A DNA stretch of 64,000 bases from Synechococcus sp. PROS-U-1 (lineage in GTDB: Bacteria; Cyanobacteriota; Cyanobacteriia; PCC-6307; Cyanobiaceae): the NCBI RefSeq assembly GCF_014279755.1, contig NZ_CP047951.1, positions 2,512,004 through 2,576,003 of the forward strand, in the 5' to 3' direction. Below the pieces are notes generated by a model. It was not told the origin of the DNA. It searched no databases and saw nothing but the letters and a program-made list of their open reading frames with translations. Made by a program: the position numbers and the translations under genes. Shown in pieces: positions 44,535-53,850 of the stretch; within the stretch, counting starts at the first letter, position 1; each line of letters starts with the position of its first letter.

Positions 44535-45737
44535 GCGGCGGTGAGACGCTGACCAGAGTCGGGTAGGCAAACCCCAGACGTAAATGAAGCCCTCCGCAGC
44601 GCGGTGATCGAACTGATCCTCACTGCCGTAGGACGCCATCTCAGGGACGTAAAGACTGCTGTCTGCTGAGCCCCGACCGGTGACCGTGGCCGTTCCCTTT
44701 TGAAGCCGGAGACGGACGACACCATTGACGGTGGTCTGGGTGCGGTCCATGAAACCGTCCAGAGCATCCTTGAGAGGACCGAACCAAAGGCCCTGATAGA
44801 CGAGATCGGCCCACTGCATCTCCAGTTGCCGCTTGCTGCGCAGAACATCGGCGGCCAGGGTCAGGCTTTCCAGTTCCTGGTGGGCCTGAATCAGAAGCAA
44901 CAGTCCAGGCGTTTCGTAGATCTCCCGAGATTTAATTCCCACCACCCGGTTCTCGATCATGTCGAGTCGACCAATGCCGTGGGTGCCCGCCAAACGATTG
45001 GCTTCACGAATCAACGCCACGGGGTCCAAACGCTGGCCGTTGATCGCAACGGGATTGCCCACTTCAAAGGCAATCTCGATCTCTTCCGAGGCATCGGGAG
45101 CATCCTCCACCGAACGGGTCATCGCGAAGACCTCTTCCGGCGGAGCCACCATCGGATCTTCGAGAGGTCCAGCCTCGATGCTGCGGCCCAGCAGATTCAG
45201 ATCAATTGAGTAGGGCGACTTCTTGCTTACCGGGGCGGGCATCCCAAAGCGTTCGCCATAAGCGATGGTCTCTTCTCGGCTCATGCCCCACTCACGGGCT
45301 GGAGTGAGGACCTTCAGATCCGGAGCCAGCGCTGCGATGGCGACATCAAATCGCACCTGGTCGTTGCCCTTGCCTGTGCAGCCATGGGCGACAGCATCAG
45401 CACCCACTTCCTGGGCCACCTCAACCAGGCGCTTGGCAATCAGAGGCCTGGCCAGAGCCGTAGAGAGGGGGTAGCGGCCTTCGTACAAGGCATTGGCACG
45501 AATCGCCGGAAAAGCGAAATCCTTGATGAACGGCTCGATCAGGTCTCCCACCAGCGACTGACTGGCACCGGCATCGAGGGCTTTCTGACGAATCGGTTCC
45601 AGCTCATCGCCCTGGCCGAGATCTGCAGCGAATGTGATCACATCCTCCACACCCCATTCCTGCTTGAGGTACGGGATGCAGACACTGGTATCCACTCCCC
45701 CGGAATAGGCGAGTACCACCTTCTTGGCGCGGCCCAT
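44526..45737 (-). CDS. argG: Argininosuccinate synthase ArgG
   Basis: 403 residues from the ATG at 45737. The ATP pyrophosphatase P-loop is [19 protein letters not shown], then [41 protein letters not shown] and [26 protein letters not shown]. It joins citrulline and aspartate in arginine synthesis. Its ATG overlaps the stop of an upstream small membrane protein (TGATG), so they are coupled. Confidence 0.96.
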   Translation of the reverse strand: MGRAKKVVLAYSGGVDTSVCIPYLKQEWGVEDVITFAADLGQGDELEPIRQKALDAGASQSLVGDLIEPFIKDFAFPAIRANALYEGRYPLSTALARPLIAKRLVEVAQEVGADAVAHGCTGKGNDQVRFDVAIAALAPDLKVLTPAREWGMSREETIAYGERFGMPAPVSKKSPYSIDLNLLGRSIEAGPLEDPMVAPPEEVFAMTRSVEDAPDASEEIEIAFEVGNPVAINGQRLDPVALIREANRLAGTHGIGRLDMIENRVVGIKSREIYETPGLLLLIQAHQELESLTLAADVLRSKRQLEMQWADLVYQGLWFGPLKDALDGFMDRTQTTVNGVVRLRLQKGTATVTGRGSADSSLYVPEMASYGSEDQFDHRAAEGFIYVWGLPTRLWSASHRRSG

Positions 45738-45949
45738 CAATGGGTCTCCTGATCACTTTCTTCTGATTCTCTCGTCTCGCCGGCCGCATCTTGAGGTGAG
45801 GTCACAAGCAGCCATGCAGCCAAGACAGCAGCAGGGGAAAAGACCAACAACAGCGCCAGGCTCCAGGAGGGCTGCAACGCTTCAGGACGCTGCAGACCCC
45901 ACCAGTGCAACCCAGCACTGATCATCAGAGCCAGACACCACATCACCAC
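45737..45949 (-). CDS. Small two-helix membrane protein coupled to argG
   Basis: About 70 residues (start GTG 45949 or 45946, or ATG 45943) with two hydrophobic helices ([16 protein letters not shown] and [19 protein letters not shown]) and an acidic tail rich in Glu, Ser and Asp. The stop overlaps the argG ATG by one base, which supports it being real. Function unknown. Confidence 0.65.
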   Translation of the reverse strand: MVMWCLALMISAGLHWWGLQRPEALQPSWSLALLLVFSPAAVLAAWLLVTSPQDAAGETRESEESDQETH

Positions 45950-46029
45950 CAGAAATGCAGGTTTGTTCAGCTGGAGGACAAAAACAGCACGTGGTTTATC
46001 TTGGTTGATTGGCCTGCGTCCCTCCCTGC

Positions 46030-46299
46030 ATGAGCGCTCTGGTTGATTTAAACGCCCTGGACAGCGTCAACCCGTCCCTCACCCGCTACGGGCGCCGTGA
46101 TCCAGCGCCCGTGCTGCCCTTGCGAGAGGAGCCCGATCTTCTGTCGTGGCTGGAGACCAGCGGCCGTCTTGTCGCCGACGAAGAATCCGGTTCACCCGAA
46201 GTGAGCACTGTCGAAGAGGAAGAGCTCTCAGCGCTCATGGGTGAGAAAGAGGACTACAACAAGGATGATGAGCAAAATGAAGAGCAATGGGAGGACTGA
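46030..46299 (+). CDS. DUF3134 family protein
   Basis: 89 residues from the ATG at 46030. The core NPSLTRYGRRDPAPVLPLREEPDLLSWLETSGRLVA matches the cyanobacterial DUF3134 family. The C-terminal 40 residues are strongly acidic (EEEELSALMGEKEDYNKDDEQNEEQWED). Function unknown. It is divergent from the argG pair. Confidence 0.82.
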   Translation: MSALVDLNALDSVNPSLTRYGRRDPAPVLPLREEPDLLSWLETSGRLVADEESGSPEVSTVEEEELSALMGEKEDYNKDDEQNEEQWED

Positions 46300-46315
46300 C
46301 GTCCCCCAGCCACTA

Positions 46316-46359
46316 ACTGGTCGTCTCTAAGCGACTCATTTAGGGTCCCAGCGACCAGT
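46316..46359 (+). repeat. Inverted repeat just upstream of mraY
   Basis: ACTGGTCG at 46316-46323 and CGACCAGT at 46352-46359 are perfect 8-base inverted arms separated by 28 bases; an inner CTAA/TTAG pair could extend the fold. The right arm ends 11 bases before the TTG start of mraY, so a folded RNA would affect initiation, or the arms could be an operator. Confidence 0.5.
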
Positions 46360-46370
46360 CCAGTACTGCC

Positions 46371-47471
46371 TTGCAATCCACGGATTCGACCCATCGTCCT
46401 TGGTGGGAAAGCGGCTCTCTGAGTGCCTGCTTGCTCATGCTGGTGGTCTTGGCCACCAGCTTTGCAGCTGACAAGTGGATTCCGAATGCGCAGCTGAGCC
46501 TGCCTCTGTTGATTTCAACGGTCTGTGCAACGGCTGTCGCAGCCTTGGGGATACCCCTTTTGCGTGGCCTGAAGATGGGGCAGTTCATCCGCGAGGAGGG
46601 ACCGGAAGCCCATCGGAGCAAAGCAGGAACGCCAACGATGGGAGGCCTGCTCGTGGTTCCCATCGGGGTCATTCTCGGCAGCCTGATCACACGGGATCCC
46701 GTGGCGTCGCAACAGCTGCTCAGCTTGGCGTCGCTGACGTTGGCGTTCATGGTGATTGGGGGCATCGATGACTGGAGCAGCCTCACCAAACACACCAACA
46801 CCGGCCTGACACCTCGTGGAAAATTGCTGCTGCAGGCCATTGCGGCTGTGGCCTTTCTGGCCATCGCGGCCTGGCAGGACTGGATCAACAGCAGCATTGC
46901 TTTGCCCTTTGGTCTTGAGCTTCCGCTGGGGATCCTGATCTGGCCTTTGGGGTTGTTTGTCGTTCTGGCAGAGAGCAATGCCACCAACCTCACCGACGGC
47001 CTGGATGGTCTGGCCAGCGGCTGCGGAGCACTCGTCTTTACGGGTCTCGCGCTTCAGATGATGCTGCGAGGTGACAACGGCGATCCAGCCCTAGCTGGAT
47101 TTTGCATGACCATGGCTGGGGCATGGCTGGGGTTTCTCATGCACAACAGGAACCCGGCTCGCGCCTTCATGGGCGACACGGGATCCCTGGCGATGGGTGC
47201 AGCCCTCAGTGGTGTTGCCCTGTTGTCCAACAGTCTGTGGCCCCTGCTGGTGATGGGAGGCGTGTTCTTGGCGGAATCACTCTCTGTGATTATCCAGGTG
47301 TGGGTGTTCAAGGCCACGAAGGGCGCTGATGGACAGGGCCGGCGCGTGTTCCGCATGGCGCCACTCCATCACCATTTTGAGCTGGGAGGCACCGACGAAA
47401 GAAGTGTGGTGCCTGCGTTCTGGCTGGTCACGGTAGGGCTTGTCCTGCTGGGACTCGTTCTACGTCCCTGA
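46371..47471 (+). CDS. mraY: Phospho-N-acetylmuramoyl-pentapeptide transferase MraY
   Basis: 366 residues from a TTG, about ten membrane helices. Signatures are [29 protein letters not shown] with the catalytic Asp pair, [38 protein letters not shown] and [13 protein letters not shown]. It links UDP-MurNAc-pentapeptide to undecaprenyl phosphate to give lipid I in peptidoglycan synthesis. Confidence 0.96.
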   Translation: MQSTDSTHRPWWESGSLSACLLMLVVLATSFAADKWIPNAQLSLPLLISTVCATAVAALGIPLLRGLKMGQFIREEGPEAHRSKAGTPTMGGLLVVPIGVILGSLITRDPVASQQLLSLASLTLAFMVIGGIDDWSSLTKHTNTGLTPRGKLLLQAIAAVAFLAIAAWQDWINSSIALPFGLELPLGILIWPLGLFVVLAESNATNLTDGLDGLASGCGALVFTGLALQMMLRGDNGDPALAGFCMTMAGAWLGFLMHNRNPARAFMGDTGSLAMGAALSGVALLSNSLWPLLVMGGVFLAESLSVIIQVWVFKATKGADGQGRRVFRMAPLHHHFELGGTDERSVVPAFWLVTVGLVLLGLVLRP

Positions 47472-48007
47472 GGACGAATTAGCTGTAGGGATCGATAACC
47501 AGAACATCTCCGGAGCCTTGATCTTGAACCGCCAGACTCGATGGAGCTGTATCCCAAGGAAAAGGCACATCAGCCCAATCCTCAAACTTTCAACTAAAGA
47601 AATCAGTTTTATTCAAGCTGCATCAAGGCGATATGACCAGAAATCCATTCAACGTTAATAACATTAAAGCTTGAATTTTCTTGAAAACCCGATACACACA
47701 AGCAGCTAACTCGGTCAAGAAAACACGATCATCGATACAAAAAATTAGATCTTCAATACGCATGTTTTGAATCGATCTCAAGACCATCATCTGCGAATAT
47801 TTGATTGAGTCGATGTTCTTGTCGAGCAATGTGTCGCCCGAAAGACGATTGATGGTTCAAGAAAGCAAGAGGCGATCACAGCAGAAAAACCCCGGGAATA
47901 GCGGATCTCAGCTGACAAGCCGATGATGAACAGATTTGCATCTCCGGCAAGAAAGCTCGCTGCAGCTCACATCCCTTAAGGTTGTGCTTTCGAGGCATCA
48001 AGGCAGG
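47472..48007. other. AT-rich gene-poor stretch after mraY
   Basis: 536 bases with clearly higher AT content than the neighbours, mainly 47580-47870. No convincing gene. The best frame, minus 47623-47829, encodes about 68 residues (DLIFCIDDRVFLTELAACVYRVFKKIQ in the middle) with no Shine-Dalgarno and only a TTG start; it may be a gene remnant. No tRNA or terminator-like hairpin was found. Confidence 0.45.
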
Positions 48008-48256
48008 ATGACCTACTTCACATGGCGTGAATCCGGTCTCACAGCTGACTGTTCAAGCCTCGAGGCCATGGCTTCCCGCTTCGAGGAGTCAGCCAGTTTG
48101 ATGCGACGCATGTCAAGCGAAGGGTTCCAACTGGAGCGACATGGAACCGAGCAGCGCATCACCCATCCCGATCCCACAGTGTTTGAAGCTTGGGGATTCG
48201 TCAGCGAAGAATCGCCGGTCCGCCAACTCACGCTGATCCCGGATCTTCAGAACTGA
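48008..48256 (+). CDS. Small conserved-looking hypothetical protein
   Basis: 82 residues from the ATG at 48008, preceded by a GGCAGG purine run. Soluble, one long helix (SLEAMASRFEESASLMRRMSSEGFQLERHG) and a short beta-like end. The stop overlaps the next ATG (TGATG). The frame is open upstream to 47936, but those codons lie in the AT-rich stretch. Function unknown. Confidence 0.65.
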   Translation: MTYFTWRESGLTADCSSLEAMASRFEESASLMRRMSSEGFQLERHGTEQRITHPDPTVFEAWGFVSEESPVRQLTLIPDLQN

Positions 48257-48423
48257 TGGAGAACTTGCTTGCCAAAACCGCTGAGCTGCTGGCCAATGCA
48301 GCGGCGGATCCCGATCGGGTTCTGCGTTGGGTGCTGATCTATTTCGGCCTGTCGTCGCTGGGGTTCATGGGCGTGTGGTTGATCGGAGAAGTGCGACGTC
48401 AGAGCAACGCCGATTCGAACTGA
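48256..48423 (+). CDS. Small single-helix membrane protein
   Basis: 55 residues whose ATG overlaps the stop of the previous gene by one base. An N-terminal amphipathic helix (NLLAKTAELLANAAADPDRVLRW) precedes one membrane helix (VLIYFGLSSLGFMGVWLIG) and a short basic tail. Translational coupling supports it. Function unknown; it ends 4 bases from the convergent chimera. Confidence 0.62.
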   Translation: MENLLAKTAELLANAAADPDRVLRWVLIYFGLSSLGFMGVWLIGEVRRQSNADSN

Positions 48424-48427
48424 ACCC

Positions 48428-48992
48428 TCAACGACTCGCTTCCACAGAACGCTGACGCCACTGAGGTGACTGCTCCATCGATTTCAGCTGCTCAGCGCTG
48501 GGGCGTTCAAGCGCATCCAGAAGATGCAGTGGTTCCGCTTCAAAGTGAAGGTGAGGACCAGTCGACCAGCGACCCGTGTTCCCACAAAGACCAATGATCT
48601 GGCCCCGGTTGTAGGAGCCAGCGGGATCCCAAGGGGTTTCGGCCTCCTGGAGGAACCAGAGCTCCAGTGCCTGGATGCCTCCAAACGGGATTCACCGTCT
48701 TGAACACCACCCGATGCTCTCCAAGAGGCGTTTCCCAACCTTGGGTGCCGACAGCGGCAGGCACACGCAGACGAAGCTGACCATGCTCCAGCAGGATCAG
48801 CTGACGGCTGGAGCGATACAGCACAAGCTGTTTGGTGGAACGGGAGCGGACGGCAGCCGGCAGCAAGGCGAGCGCCTCTGCATCACTCAGCCAAGGAGCA
48901 ACCGGAGGAATCGGATCAGCGGGCCTGGCTCTAACCACCCCGAGCTGAAGACATACTCCAGCGAGAACCGCCATCCATGTCGCCCGAAGCAC
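48428..48992 (-). pseudogene. Frame-shifted chimera of an L,D-transpeptidase N part and an M23 peptidase C-terminal part
   Basis: From the ATG at 48992 one frame encodes a signal peptide and an L,D-transpeptidase (YkuD) domain that matches through GWETPLGEHRVVF, NPVWRHPGTG and PPGGRNPLGSRW, then continues into unrelated residues and stops at 48540. The active-site HGC part of YkuD is missing. From about 48617 the +1 frame encodes GSYNRGQIIGLCGNTGRW and then STGPHLHFE, the end of an M23/LytM zinc peptidase, and runs to a TGA at 48428-48430. Most simply, a deletion fused two neighbouring cell-wall genes out of frame. Neither half can be a complete enzyme. Confidence 0.78.
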
Positions 48993-49111
48993 TGGACTTC
49001 ATCAAGAACGCATCCTTGACGTAGCGGCACATCGAGCCCTGCACTCCCAGGCTGCGGAAAGTCTCAGGACTTGCGTTGATTGATGATGCGGCCAGCCATT
49101 AAAAGATCGCC

Positions 49112-50281
49112 ATGCCGTCGTTTCCTCGCACCGTGATGCTGCTGGGCAGTGGGGAACTGGGGAAAGAAGTCGCCATCGCTGCCCAACGGCTCGGCTGCCG
49201 GGTGATCGCCTGTGATCGCTATGCCGGTGCTCCGGCCATGCAGGTGGCTGACGATGCGGAGGTGCTGCCAATGACCGATGCCGATGCCTTGCTGGAGGTG
49301 GTCAGGCGCCACCAACCCGATGTGGTAATCCCGGAGATCGAAGCGCTCGCAGTTCATGCGCTGGCGGAACTCGAACAGGAAGGGATCACCGTGATTCCAA
49401 CGGCCCGTGCGACGGCCGTCACCATGAATCGAGACCGTATCCGCGACCTAGCGGCAGGCGAACTTGATCTCCGAACAGCACGATTCGCCTATGCCTCCAG
49501 TGCTGAAGAACTCAAAAAAGTGGCAGAACCCCTGGGCTGGCCGGTCGTTGTGAAACCGGTGATGAGTTCTTCGGGCAAAGGCCAGAGTGTGGTGGCCAGT
49601 GCAGACGATCTGCCCAAGGCCTGGGATGCCGCCATGGCCGGGGCTCGGGGCACCTCAACTCAGGTGATTGTGGAGGAATTCCTCCACTTTGATCTGGAAA
49701 TCACCCTGCTCACCATTCGTCAGCGCAATGGCGAGACCCTGTTCTGTGCACCGATCGGCCACGAACAAGAAGGTGGCGACTACCAGTGCAGCTGGCAGCC
49801 AGCTCAACTCACGGACCAACAACTGCATCAGGCCCAGGCCATGGCAAAGACCGTGACCGACAACCTCGGCGGTGCAGGACTCTTCGGTGTTGAATTTTTT
49901 CTCTGTGGTGATGAGGTGATCTTTTCGGAACTCTCTCCGCGCCCCCACGACACCGGTCTGGTCACATTACTAAGCCAAAACTTGAATGAGTTCGAGTTGC
50001 ATTTGCGGGCAGTACTCGATCTTCCGATTCCAGAAATCACGACCGCTGATGCGGCTGCCAGCCGAGTGGTTCTGGCAAACAATCACATGGAAAGCGTGAC
50101 TCTCACAGGAGTAGAAGAAGCCCTTCGGGAACCTGACACCCAGCTGCTGCTGTTTGGAAAACCAACAGCACGGCCAGGACGACGCATGGGAGTTGCTTTA
50201 GCCCTCGATACAGATGTGGAAAGAGCGAAGGCAAAAGCCGACCGAGCAGCAGCCTGCGTCAAAGTAAAGATAACTCAATAA
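49112..50281 (+). CDS. purT: Formate-dependent phosphoribosylglycinamide formyltransferase PurT
   Basis: 389 residues of the ATP-grasp GAR transformylase: VMLLGSGELGKEVAIAAQRLG, VVKPVMSSSGKGQSVV, FDLEITLLTIRQRNG, PIGHEQEGGDYQCSWQP, GLFGVEFFLCGDEVIFSELSPRPHDTG and AVLDLPIPEI. It uses formate and ATP to formylate GAR in purine synthesis, so it can use the formate released by PurU. A strong bidirectional terminator follows. Confidence 0.96.
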   Translation: MPSFPRTVMLLGSGELGKEVAIAAQRLGCRVIACDRYAGAPAMQVADDAEVLPMTDADALLEVVRRHQPDVVIPEIEALAVHALAELEQEGITVIPTARATAVTMNRDRIRDLAAGELDLRTARFAYASSAEELKKVAEPLGWPVVVKPVMSSSGKGQSVVASADDLPKAWDAAMAGARGTSTQVIVEEFLHFDLEITLLTIRQRNGETLFCAPIGHEQEGGDYQCSWQPAQLTDQQLHQAQAMAKTVTDNLGGAGLFGVEFFLCGDEVIFSELSPRPHDTGLVTLLSQNLNEFELHLRAVLDLPIPEITTADAAASRVVLANNHMESVTLTGVEEALREPDTQLLLFGKPTARPGRRMGVALALDTDVERAKAKADRAAACVKVKITQ

Positions 50282-50318
50282 AAAAAAGGCCGACACTTGC
50301 AACACAAGTGTCGGCCTT
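50281..50318. terminator. Bidirectional terminator between purT and the EF-hand gene
   Basis: A perfect 14-bp stem (50286-50299 with 50305-50318) closes a 5-base loop. The A-run on the left gives a T-run for the minus-strand gene; on the right the tail is TTATTAAA. It is the longest perfect hairpin noticed in the window. Confidence 0.92.
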
Positions 50319-50332
50319 ATTAAACGTATATG

Positions 50333-51421
50333 CTACCCATGCATATGCAAAGCATGAGCTTTATCAACATACTCACTTCCCTTAACATCAACAGGATTTT
50401 GAAGATCGATATTCCATTCAATAGCAGTTCCCCCATTTGCGAACCCAGGAACAAACATATTTACGGCCTGAATCAATGTTTTCTGCAAAGGACCCTTCTG
50501 AATACCGGAAGGATCACCTTGAAGTCCGTCAACATAATAAGAACTAAATATATTTTCAATATCCCCACCTCCATGAGCGCTTTTTTCGATTCTGTCCAAA
50601 GCCAAGAGACCACCTGAACCCGAAGCATCTTCAATAGGAATCAACGCAGCATCTTCCTTGGAAATCGAAATCTCCTTACCAAATATCTTTATATCACCCC
50701 AAAACTTCCATGCCAAGTCGTCGGCATACCACGTACCCTCGCCTGTCAGAGGATCAATTTTACCGCCAACCTGTCCAATCTCAACCTCAGATAAAATGGA
50801 ACCAGACGCAAATGTGTTATCAATTTCCTGTGTGTTTTGGGGACAGAGAACTGAGATCACATTACCGTCATCGTCGATTCCTACAGACACCCTATAATTT
50901 TTTTTATATTCAAGCGTGCCAGGCCCTGGCTTACCATCAAGCACAGGCTTTGGCTTGTATTGAAAAAGAACATCTTCAGATGTCAAAGATTTAGTAACGT
51001 CGGCATCTCTAGAGTGGTTTTCAATTAAACCCTTATCAGTCACAGCTTTAAAAGTTGACTTCCGCAACTCTTTCTTTGACAATCGGCCATTGCCATTATG
51101 GTCCATAGCAGCTATAAGATATTTGATATCCTCATCTTCTACATCAAGATAAGGCTTTCCATTTAAAATATCTATCTGCGCTTCAAAATGAACATTTGGT
51201 GACACAGATAAACCAGATTCACCGTCTCCATTCTTTCGACCTCCTCTAGCTTTTCCAGAAGTTTTAGTGATAAGCTCAAACACCATTCTAGAACCCGTCA
51301 GGGATCCTATTGGATCAAATCTTATCGACTTATTTTTTCCAAATTTTACCTTGAAATCAGGAAAAAGATTGCCAACTGGACCCAAATAACGACGCGGATT
51401 AACGGAAAGACCGATCGACAC
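50333..51421 (-). CDS. Orphan EF-hand protein in AT-rich DNA
   Basis: 362 residues. A canonical EF-hand loop is at residues 107-118 (DHNGNGRLSKKE: Asp, Asn, Asn, Arg, Ser, Glu at the ligand positions), preceded by DVEDEDIKYLIAAM as the entering helix. A second DxDxG-like pattern is in VGIDDDGNVISV. There is no signal peptide or membrane helix. The rest is beta-like and unrecognised. Codons ending in A or T (AAA, ATA, GAT) are much more common than in the flanking genes, and a terminator separates it from purT, both signs of recent transfer. It may be a calcium-controlled surface or secreted protein. Confidence 0.8.
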   Translation of the reverse strand: MSIGLSVNPRRYLGPVGNLFPDFKVKFGKNKSIRFDPIGSLTGSRMVFELITKTSGKARGGRKNGDGESGLSVSPNVHFEAQIDILNGKPYLDVEDEDIKYLIAAMDHNGNGRLSKKELRKSTFKAVTDKGLIENHSRDADVTKSLTSEDVLFQYKPKPVLDGKPGPGTLEYKKNYRVSVGIDDDGNVISVLCPQNTQEIDNTFASGSILSEVEIGQVGGKIDPLTGEGTWYADDLAWKFWGDIKIFGKEISISKEDAALIPIEDASGSGGLLALDRIEKSAHGGGDIENIFSSYYVDGLQGDPSGIQKGPLQKTLIQAVNMFVPGFANGGTAIEWNIDLQNPVDVKGSEYVDKAHALHMHG

Positions 51422-51520
51422 AGGAAATACTCATTGCAAAAGAAGCTTATTCATAAATTCTTCATCATATTCACTTTTAAGATTTAAATAATTTTCCTGA
51501 TGAAAGAAAAAACTGTCTTT

Positions 51521-53644
51521 TCAAAAACTAGTTTTAAATTTGAAATGATCTATCCCGTCCAATACAGCTCCAACACTGGGTCTCTTAGAGATGAAGACCC
51601 GCTGCTGATGACGCTGGACCAGCAGACAAGGATCGTGATCTGCAGGCAAGACTGTGGCGGGTAAACCGTCCAATAACTCTCCATCACCCTGCTGACTGGC
51701 CACCACCAGAACCCGCTCCAGGGAGAGCCCCCAGGACTGGGCCAGGAAACGGATGGCCTCACTGCGGGACGCGCGCTGCGGCAAAACATCCAGGAACCAG
51801 TGGCAGCGGAGCTGGGGTTCCGCCTGCAGGCCATGGCGCCGCAAGCACTGACGGGCCAACCCGATCAAACCGCCGTTGGAAGCACGCAACAGATAGCTGA
51901 CCTTGAAACGACTTTGATGATCAAGATCCTGAAGCTTGATGTGTTCCTGAAGTTGCCCCATTGCTGCAAGAACAGCATCGCGATCCCAGGCCTGGCTGAT
52001 CCGCTGCGCCCAGGCGGAATCCTCTATGCAATCCACCGCGTGGTGAATCTCAGTTCCAGCGCGGCAGATCCAGGCCTTGGGAGCGGGAAGATGCAACTCC
52101 TGATAGCGCTGACGCGCCTGACCCAGGGAGCGCCCCGTCAGGATGACCAACCCGGTCGTAGCAGCAAAGGGTTCGGCTTGTAGCCGATCGCGCAGATGCG
52201 CGAGGGAGCGTTGCTCCGGCAAGTCCAAGCTGCTGTCAAGATCCAACGCCAGCATCCTGGAAACAGGGCTCGGCCGCCGCACCACCGACAACGCTCGAAC
52301 GGGTGACAGACGGATCTTTTGCTGCATCAGAGCGAGGTACTGGCACACGTGGGCATCCCAGCTGAAATAACGGCTGATCGCCTCGACCCCGTTGTCACTC
52401 CAACGTCGCCAACGGGATGCATCACTGCCAGCCAGTTCCAGGGCTTCCTGAAGTGCCCCAGGATCGGTGACGTCTGCCAAAAGACCGTTGTCGCAACGGT
52501 GTTGGATATCCCGTGGCCCCCCATCGTCGGTCGCCACCATCGGCAACCCACAGGCCGCGGCCTCCAGCAGGGTGAGTCCGAAGGGTTCCGTCAACGCCGG
52601 ATTCACAAACAGACCTCCACGCCGCGAAGCCCAGCGATACAGGGCGGGAATCTGGGCACGACTGTGTTGTTTGGGATAGGCCACCTGGCCATAGAGATCA
52701 AAGCGATCCACCAGATCGAACACCTGCTGAAGCACATCGCGCTGCTGCTTCTCGAGCTGACGCGGGTCATCCCGACAGCCCAGCACAAGCACGAGGTTGT
52801 GACGCTGCCGCAGCACCGGTGACTGGCCATAGGCCTCCACAAGCGCAGGAATGTTCTTGCGACGAACCGCACGGGAAATCGCCAGTAAGGGCGGACGATC
52901 TGGCTCCCTGAGGAAAGGCTGCAACAGGCTTTCCACAGCAGAGCATTCCTGCGAGGAACCGTGCGGATGGAACCGTGTGGCATCGACCCCGGGGGGGACC
53001 ACCTCCGCCTGAGCCGCCTGAAAGTGGCCGTAGCGCGAGTACTGCTGATCAGCTTCCTGACGGGTGCTGGTGATCACCAGATCGGCTTGCGCCAGAGCGC
53101 GCTCTTCGGCGTCGATGCGTCTGCTGATGGCATAGGTCTGCTCAATCTGAGATCGATCCAGACCACCGGCCAAGAGGCGTCGCTGTTTCTCCCGACCGAG
53201 GGAATGGCCGGTGAACACCAGCGGAATGCCCAGCCGCTGACTGACCAAGGAACCCACCAAGCCGGCATCGGCGTAATGGGCATGAATCCAATCCACCCTC
53301 TGGCCGGGCTGGCTCAGATGTTGGACCAAATGATCCGCCAACTCCTCGAGATGGGGCCAAAGCAACTCCTTGCGCAGATACCGCTTCGGACCGAATGGGA
53401 AACGCAGGATGCGGGCACCCGGACAAATGGCCTCCTCCGGTTGGCTGTAGTCGAGCTCAACGCGACGGTCCTGAATCAACCGCGTCACCACATCAACCTG
53501 CTCGACCTCCGCCCGCTGCGCCAGGCTGCGCGCAAGCTCGAGGACGTACAGCGTCTGGCCACCGGTGTCAGCATCCCGTCCCAGTTCGAGCTCATGGGAA
53601 CGAAACAGACCGTGAAGATGCAGATGCAACAACCGGATCCCCAT
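51521..53644 (-). CDS. sps: Sucrose-phosphate synthase with a C-terminal HAD-like domain
   Basis: 707 residues. The GT-B glycosyltransferase half has LHLHGLFRSHELELGRDADTGGQTLYVLELA, IHAHYADAG, FTGHSLGREKQRRLLAGG and NPALTEPFGLTLLEAAACGLP, typical of SPS. The last 240 residues form a sucrose-phosphate-phosphatase-like HAD domain: motif I ALDLDSSLD keeps both Asp, but motif IV (ASQQGDGELLDG) lacks the usual first Asp of GDSGND, so phosphatase activity is doubtful. It makes sucrose-6-phosphate from UDP/ADP-glucose and fructose-6-phosphate for salt protection. Confidence 0.94.
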   Translation of the reverse strand: MGIRLLHLHLHGLFRSHELELGRDADTGGQTLYVLELARSLAQRAEVEQVDVVTRLIQDRRVELDYSQPEEAICPGARILRFPFGPKRYLRKELLWPHLEELADHLVQHLSQPGQRVDWIHAHYADAGLVGSLVSQRLGIPLVFTGHSLGREKQRRLLAGGLDRSQIEQTYAISRRIDAEERALAQADLVITSTRQEADQQYSRYGHFQAAQAEVVPPGVDATRFHPHGSSQECSAVESLLQPFLREPDRPPLLAISRAVRRKNIPALVEAYGQSPVLRQRHNLVLVLGCRDDPRQLEKQQRDVLQQVFDLVDRFDLYGQVAYPKQHSRAQIPALYRWASRRGGLFVNPALTEPFGLTLLEAAACGLPMVATDDGGPRDIQHRCDNGLLADVTDPGALQEALELAGSDASRWRRWSDNGVEAISRYFSWDAHVCQYLALMQQKIRLSPVRALSVVRRPSPVSRMLALDLDSSLDLPEQRSLAHLRDRLQAEPFAATTGLVILTGRSLGQARQRYQELHLPAPKAWICRAGTEIHHAVDCIEDSAWAQRISQAWDRDAVLAAMGQLQEHIKLQDLDHQSRFKVSYLLRASNGGLIGLARQCLRRHGLQAEPQLRCHWFLDVLPQRASRSEAIRFLAQSWGLSLERVLVVASQQGDGELLDGLPATVLPADHDPCLLVQRHQQRVFISKRPSVGAVLDGIDHFKFKTSF

Positions 53645-53850
53645 TCGCTCACCTCACAAACAACAACGGAACACAAATTCAGTGCCGTTGGTTTTTCTTT
53701 AGAGGCGGAAGAAGGGCTAAAAAATGAAAAAAACCTTAGAAGCCACGTAAATCAAACTGATTAAAAAAGCTGAGTCTCCCTCTCCTGCAGGAGATCTGAG
53801 CTCAAGAGACTACGGTCATACCGGCGGTTGTATGTAACAACCCGGCAATG

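Noticed and set aside
47440..47658. 72-residue plus-strand frame overlapping the mraY 3' end
   Set aside because: Starts inside mraY, no ribosome-binding site, no recognisable protein pattern.
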